DNA of 64,000 nucleotides, taken from the NCBI GenBank assembly GCA_038049695.1, contig CP142453.1, positions 115,980,001 through 116,044,000 of the forward strand, given 5' to 3'. Source of the stretch: Cinnamomum chago. Its lineage: Eukaryota > Streptophyta > Magnoliopsida > Laurales > Lauraceae. The notes under the pieces are model-generated. The model was not told where the DNA came from. It ran no database searches and was given only the letters and a program-made list of their open reading frames with translations. A program made the position numbers and the translations under genes. Below, in pieces: positions 59,381 through 64,000 of the stretch. Positions within the stretch are counted from its first letter, which is position 1. Each line of letters starts with the position of its first letter.

Positions 59381-59942
59381 TTTGAATTCAATTTTGACCA
59401 GAATCCTTTCAATTTTGACTTTTTAAAATTGAGCCTTGGTAAATAAAAGCAAGACTAAAATAACATATAAAAGCTAAGAGATTTGAGCACATGACCTTAA
59501 CCTTTCCAATGAAAACTAACATAAACACCATATTGCACAATACTTATATATCCCGTACAACTACCTTTAAATCTGACGTTTTTCATAGAATAGGTGAAAT
59601 CTAAATATTTCCTATAGAACCGTTTTGTACAAAAATGGTGTGATATCGCACGACCCTAGGATATTGCATAGGGCAAAACGTGTTATATCGCACTGTCCTA
59701 GGATATCACACGATTTGATGTGTATGATATCACATCACGCTAGGATATCGTACGAACGGTTTTATGGAAAATACTTAAACTTGGACAGTTAACGGGCGAG
59801 TGTCAGGTCTAAAAATCAGTGTACGAGCAATATCCATACTAATTACATATAATTATTTATATAAAGGAATCTAAAAAGTAGGTACATGGGGAGGGGGACT
59901 CTAACTACATAGTCCGTGCTTAATATGAGTTATTGTGCTAGT
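59381..59942 (+). mobile_element. Helitron-like fragment 1
   Basis: It shares the module TTAAAATTGAGCCTTGGTAAA...ACTAACATAAAC...ATAATTATTTATATAAAGG with 62280-62524. It ends in TTGTGCTAGT, the CTAG-type end of Helitrons, with a worn hairpin before it. A MULE-type MITE (59549-59834) sits inside it. Confidence 0.5.
59549..59834. mobile_element. MULE-type MITE with long inverted ends and GATATCGCACG boxes
   Basis: The inverted ends run about 80 bp. Left GTACAACTACC..AATCTGACG..TATTTCC..GAACCGTTTTGTAC pairs with right-inward GTACACTG..GACCTGACA..TATTTTCC..AACCGTTCGTAC. The centre repeats GATATCRCACG and CCTAGGATAT. It splits the Helitron module found whole at 62280-62524. Confidence 0.7.
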
Positions 59943-60514
59943 CATAATATATTAAAGTCAATCGCTCAATTTTGCTAGATTCCTTCAATATTTTCACATT
60001 TTAAAGGAGCCTCGGTAAAAAAGCTAAAATAAGTAACTTGTGTCATGACCTCTAGCACTTAAAAATAGCTTAATCACTACACCACTCAACACATTTACAT
60101 AAGATTCTATTATAACAATGTCAAAGTAGTTAGATGAAGTGGAGACCCTAGCCAATGGGGCTTACAATTTTTTTGAACATTAACGTCAATTAGGCTTTAT
60201 TTATGATATGTTCATAAACCTAGTTAGATTTTTAGAATGTTGACTCATATTGTTCCTATTTCTTCTTTTGTTTTTCTTATGCTTATGCATTGTTTGTAGT
60301 TGTCATTTACTAACGGTTTACGAATATATTATAAATTATTAATTGTATTTATTTTGTAGTTGGTCATTTACTTACATTTTAATCATATAATTTTTTATTT
60401 TTAATATATGAAAAATTAATTTAAAGTAATTATTATTTTATTCATTTATTTATTTATTTTTCACAAACATTATTGGCTGGCATGCCCGTGCTGGGCACAG
60501 GTAATTGTGCTAGT
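59943..60514 (+). mobile_element. Helitron-like fragment 2
   Basis: It begins with the same ATAATATATTAAAGTC phrase as fragment 1 and has AGCCTCGGTAAAAAAGCTAA. It ends GCCCGTGCTGGGCACAGG, a hairpin, followed by TAATTGTGCTAGT, the classic Helitron 3' end. Confidence 0.6.
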
Positions 60515-61126
60515 ATTATTATCAGGCCAGTCATATAGAGATCAAGAAGTTGTGACCTACAATTAATTGAATTGGACATGGATTGACCTCATAACCCCAT
60601 GCAAATCATCTAGATTATAAATCTAATAAATGATTTTTTTTCTTCTTTTGTGTGATTTGGTAGGTTTTTTAATGTAATATGAATGTATGAGTATTATTTT
60701 CTTGTAAGCACACAATATTAATTCATAAATTAAGGAGGGATACATTGAATAACACTTAAAGATACAAGAGATTTATGATGTTATATGTGTTGGACAGCGT
60801 GGTCTAAAATGGCCTAAGATAGGTTTCAAGTTGGGGGCGTAACCCACTTAATAAAAAAAAAATCTTGTAGTAAAAGAACTTGGATCTGGCCCTTAAGATT
60901 TTTGAACTTAATTTACATATAGGTGCATAAATTAGTGTGATAAGTTATAACAATCTAACCATCATGCTACACATATTAGTGTATTGTATTAAATTAATCA
61001 TAAATACAATATAAAATGAGTGTTCTATGGTCAAGTTCATATTATATATATAAGAAGTGTAATAAGTTTGTTGTGGTCAGACAAAATTATATTTATGCAT
61101 GACTTATGAATGATGGTACAACACTC

Positions 61127-61183
<57 letters not shown>

Positions 61184-61184
61184 T
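61127..61184. repeat. (TA)n(GA)n microsatellite
   Basis: About 20 TA units (with one CA) pass into about 9 GA units. Confidence 0.9.
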
Positions 61185-62279
61185 GACACACATCTTTCCT
61201 TCTTTCTTATATTCATATGAGGGTAACAAATAAATTCAATAATTAATCATTAAAATATTCCTTGAGATATTGGAAGAAGACCAAATAATCAGGTAATTGT
61301 TGTATTTGAGAGTCATCTAAGTGTCAAAATCGAAGTAATTGGCATTTTATTGTTGTATATATACACGCGCATTTACGTCTTACCGGGTGTTTGATTGGAT
61401 TTTGGAATATTTTGATTTTTTAATCGAATAAAATCCAAATTCAATTAAATTTTTTGAAAACAATGAAAATAAGATAATATATTCGAAAATCTGTTAGATC
61501 TTATTTTTTGTACTGGCATATCGGTGGATTTTTCCCCTCACTGATCATATTTTTTTAAAATTATTAAGATTCTGAACTATATTTTATTTGGATGGATATT
61601 ATATCTTCTTTTTTTTTATCATCTCTCTTTATTATATCAGATAATTTTGATGTGGTTTAATTATTCAATTGTTTATAACGATAAGCAATAAAGAATCAGA
61701 TTTTTATCAAGAAGGGATTGCTAAATATTAAGAAAGAAATTTACCAAAATTGCCCAATCAATTTCCTTCTCTTCCTCAATTTAGTGCTAGTTGCCCTAAT
61801 CAATTTTATATTCTTTGATTTTAGGTCCCATTATCAAGCGGTGGGCATCTTATAGAAAACCTGGTTTTGAGATATAGAAATGGAGTTGGGAGAAGTTGTT
61901 GTGGGTCTGTATAATAAGGCACTCCCAAATTATGGAGGGCGTGGTAAAGTTGATGCCAACAACTGGATATAAACATTTTGTAAAATGAATTTGGAACAGA
62001 GACTGCATTAAGGTGAAACCGGAAGGCTGTTGGGCGTGATGATGGAGGATTGGTAGAATAAAACTACCAGTTCAAGATTTGGAGCTGATTATAGAGAAGT
62101 TGTTATACAGTTTGGTAAAGAAAATTCCTAATCAATCCTTATCTGTCTTTTTGGAAAGGAAATCAATTCTTCATTATTTTTTTTTGTTAATTATTAAAAA
62201 AATCTAATAAAAGTTCTTTGCTAAAAACTCCTAAAAAATGAATTTGACTAATTAATTGTTAATTTAATGTTTATAGGTT
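61185..62279. other. Stretch without a recognisable gene
   Basis: Strongly AT-rich. Nothing supported. Confidence 0.4.
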
Positions 62280-62524
62280 AAGAGATGAGTCGTTAAACTT
62301 TTTAAATTGAGCCTTAGTAAAAAGCTAAAGAAATATAAAAGTTTAATAAATATTTGAATTCATAACTTATATCGTTTTAAATAAAACTAACATAACCTAA
62401 CCATCAAACCACACAATTATTATATGTAATTATTTATAAAAAGAACCTAAAAAATAGCTAGATGGAGCGGGGGACCCTTGCCAAATGAGGCATATCCTTG
62501 CTTAGCACGGGATTTTGTGCTAGT
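62280..62524 (+). mobile_element. Helitron-like fragment 3
   Basis: It contains AATTGAGCCTTAGTAAAAAG, ACTAACATAACCTAACCATC, AATTATTTATAAAAAGAACC and ends TAGCACGGGATTTTGTGCTAGT. It carries the uninterrupted form of the module seen in fragment 1. Confidence 0.55.
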
Positions 62525-63300
62525 TATCTAGATTATGGTAGTTTTTTTGGGCATGAAATAAAAGGCAATTTGGTCTTTTAATCATTTGAAATGATTAAAA
62601 AAGCAGTTGAAGATGTTATCAAAAATATATTCCAAGTCAAGGGATCTCTTCACAATTTTTCAAAGGTTAGTTGCCTTTTTTTCATCAAGCTATATCTCAA
62701 GGTGTTTTTTTTTTAATAGAAAAACCCCGTTATTATTATTATTATTATTATGGTAAACAGCCCCTTTATTTAAAGAGAAGATAAAATGATAAAATGTAAA
62801 CACAGCATATAGCCCACGTTTTATGCCCAATTCCCAATTGATAAACACTGCCACTTAAGTAAACATGGCCACTGGAATGGGCTGGCCAACAAGCTTACAT
62901 GCAACATTGCAACCTAAGCTCAGAAGAGCCCTTATGGGAAGGATCCAGGCAATGATATGGACCAAAATGCCAGATACAAATTCTAAACTTTGGTTCCAAG
63001 TTTCTTATTTGGTCTATACTCTATAGGCCCCATTCATATAGATTGCAAAAGAAAAATTCTACTGCCCAAAATCCCAAACTTACCAGTTACCACTTACCAG
63101 GGATAATGGGTCTCCATTGGTGGAGAAATGGAGTAACCAAAAGCCAGTCCTAACTCCTAGACAATGAGCATTTCTCCTTTTTGTTTTGTGGTGAAATATT
63201 AAAGTTACTGCATGGCTTTTGTACCCTGGGCCGCCGTGCATGGTACGGTGCAGTAGTTGGTGGTCCAGATCCACCAATCCTACTTGGACATGACTAGCAG
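62525..63300. other. Spacer before the right-edge LTR
   Basis: It has a (TTA)n run near 62731-62751. No gene is recognised. Confidence 0.4.
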
Positions 63301-63318
63301 TAGAAGAAAAATGGACAG

Positions 63319-64000
63319 TGTGTGGGGGGATTTTTTCTCTAATGGCAATGATTATGCTGATCACGGTAGCAGTACTGGTTCGGACCTCTTGATCTCGGCC
63401 TATACATCTCCATCTCGGCAATATAGCCGGCCAGTACCGAGCTTGAGTTAGCTTCAGTAATGGTACCGGCTACTTGTCTCAATCCTGGCCCGATCGGTCT
63501 CGGCAACAGTGCCAGACCGCTCCTTCATTCCCGACCTCAGCACCACCCACAGTTCAGCCTCGGTCAGCCGAGATGGGACCCTAGTCTAGTTTGGCAGCAA
63601 CCTCCACCTACGTTACGGAACGTACGGTAGGATAAGACTAGTGGTCGTCCTCATCTAGTGGTCACATCCATAATAAGGTGGGATCCGCAATCTCTGACAA
63701 GATGAGATAGACGCCGTAAATATCAGATAGTACGGGGTCGGCGCCATGACCCCTGATAAGACGGGACAACCAGATGGGCCTTCCCCCTTTGGCCCAAGTG
63801 ACGAAGCGTCAACTCTCAACCTCTATATAAAAAGGTATGCATACTCACATAAGGAGGGGGAGGATGAACGAATACACTAACTCAGACATCGGAGTGCCTT
63901 CGGCTGCCTACAGTCAGGAACTCTGACCTTTATCTTTGCTTTTCCTTTCAGATTTCAGGAGGTTGATCTTTTCCCAAATAATCAAATCAAGAGCCTAATC
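63319..64000 (+). mobile_element. Start of an LTR retrotransposon running off the window
   Basis: GC-richer than its surroundings. It has CCTCTATATAAAAAGG (TATA box near 63824), followed by GACATCGGAGTGCCTTCGGC, the usual leader of many plant gypsy LTRs. The repeated CTCGGY phrases before it fit U3. The left border (TGTGGGGGGA) is a guess and no target duplication can be checked. Completeness is unknown. Confidence 0.5.

Overview
The window is nuclear DNA of a flowering plant. It carries an intronless HAM-type GRAS gene with a full-length miR171 complement, a myosin XI tail exon, TATA and (GA)n promoter-type tracts, and a dense layer of plant transposons (copia, gypsy, RTE and L1 LINEs, hAT-like MITEs, Helitron-type ends, tRNA-derived SINE-like repeats). 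Gene density is very low, introns look long and LINEs are old. That would suit a large-genome woody dicot or magnoliid, but the sequence does not fix the species.

Layout. 0-3 kb: one orphan myosin XI exon, then a complete 56-codon gene on the minus strand for an STMP1-like short mitochondrial membrane protein. 4.9-17 kb: an old Ty1/copia element on the minus strand, split by at least four later insertions: a full-length RTE LINE that itself holds a MITE, a 1.9 kb hAT-like element, a 5'-truncated RTE LINE that itself holds a 1.7 kb solo LTR, and a short TRIM-size LTR. 17-31 kb: an LTR remnant, several hAT-type MITEs and SINE-like repeats. Two exons of an unrecognised plus-strand gene (19.4 and 28.0 kb) join in phase over an 8.4 kb intron. 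31-43 kb: mostly featureless, with an L1 reverse-transcriptase fossil, a TATA-led candidate transcript start at 38.2 kb and a hAT MITE. 43.4-46.3 kb: the GRAS gene and its upstream region. 46.9-54.3 kb: a MITE and two independent gypsy solo LTRs. 55-64 kb: more MITEs, a cluster of Helitron-like 3' ends with a MULE-type MITE inserted in one, and the start of another LTR at the right edge.

Only the GRAS gene and the STMP1-like gene look like intact coding genes lying wholly inside the window. They have no visible functional link.

The most unusual signal is a palindromic cassette. Two LTRs with different ends each carry four GGTCGACC-type palindromes with almost the same spacing (22/84/19 and 22/78/19 bases) behind the same lead-in. 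A sibling of one of these LTRs carries an array of a different palindrome (GGCTAGCC/GGCTAACC) at the same relative position.
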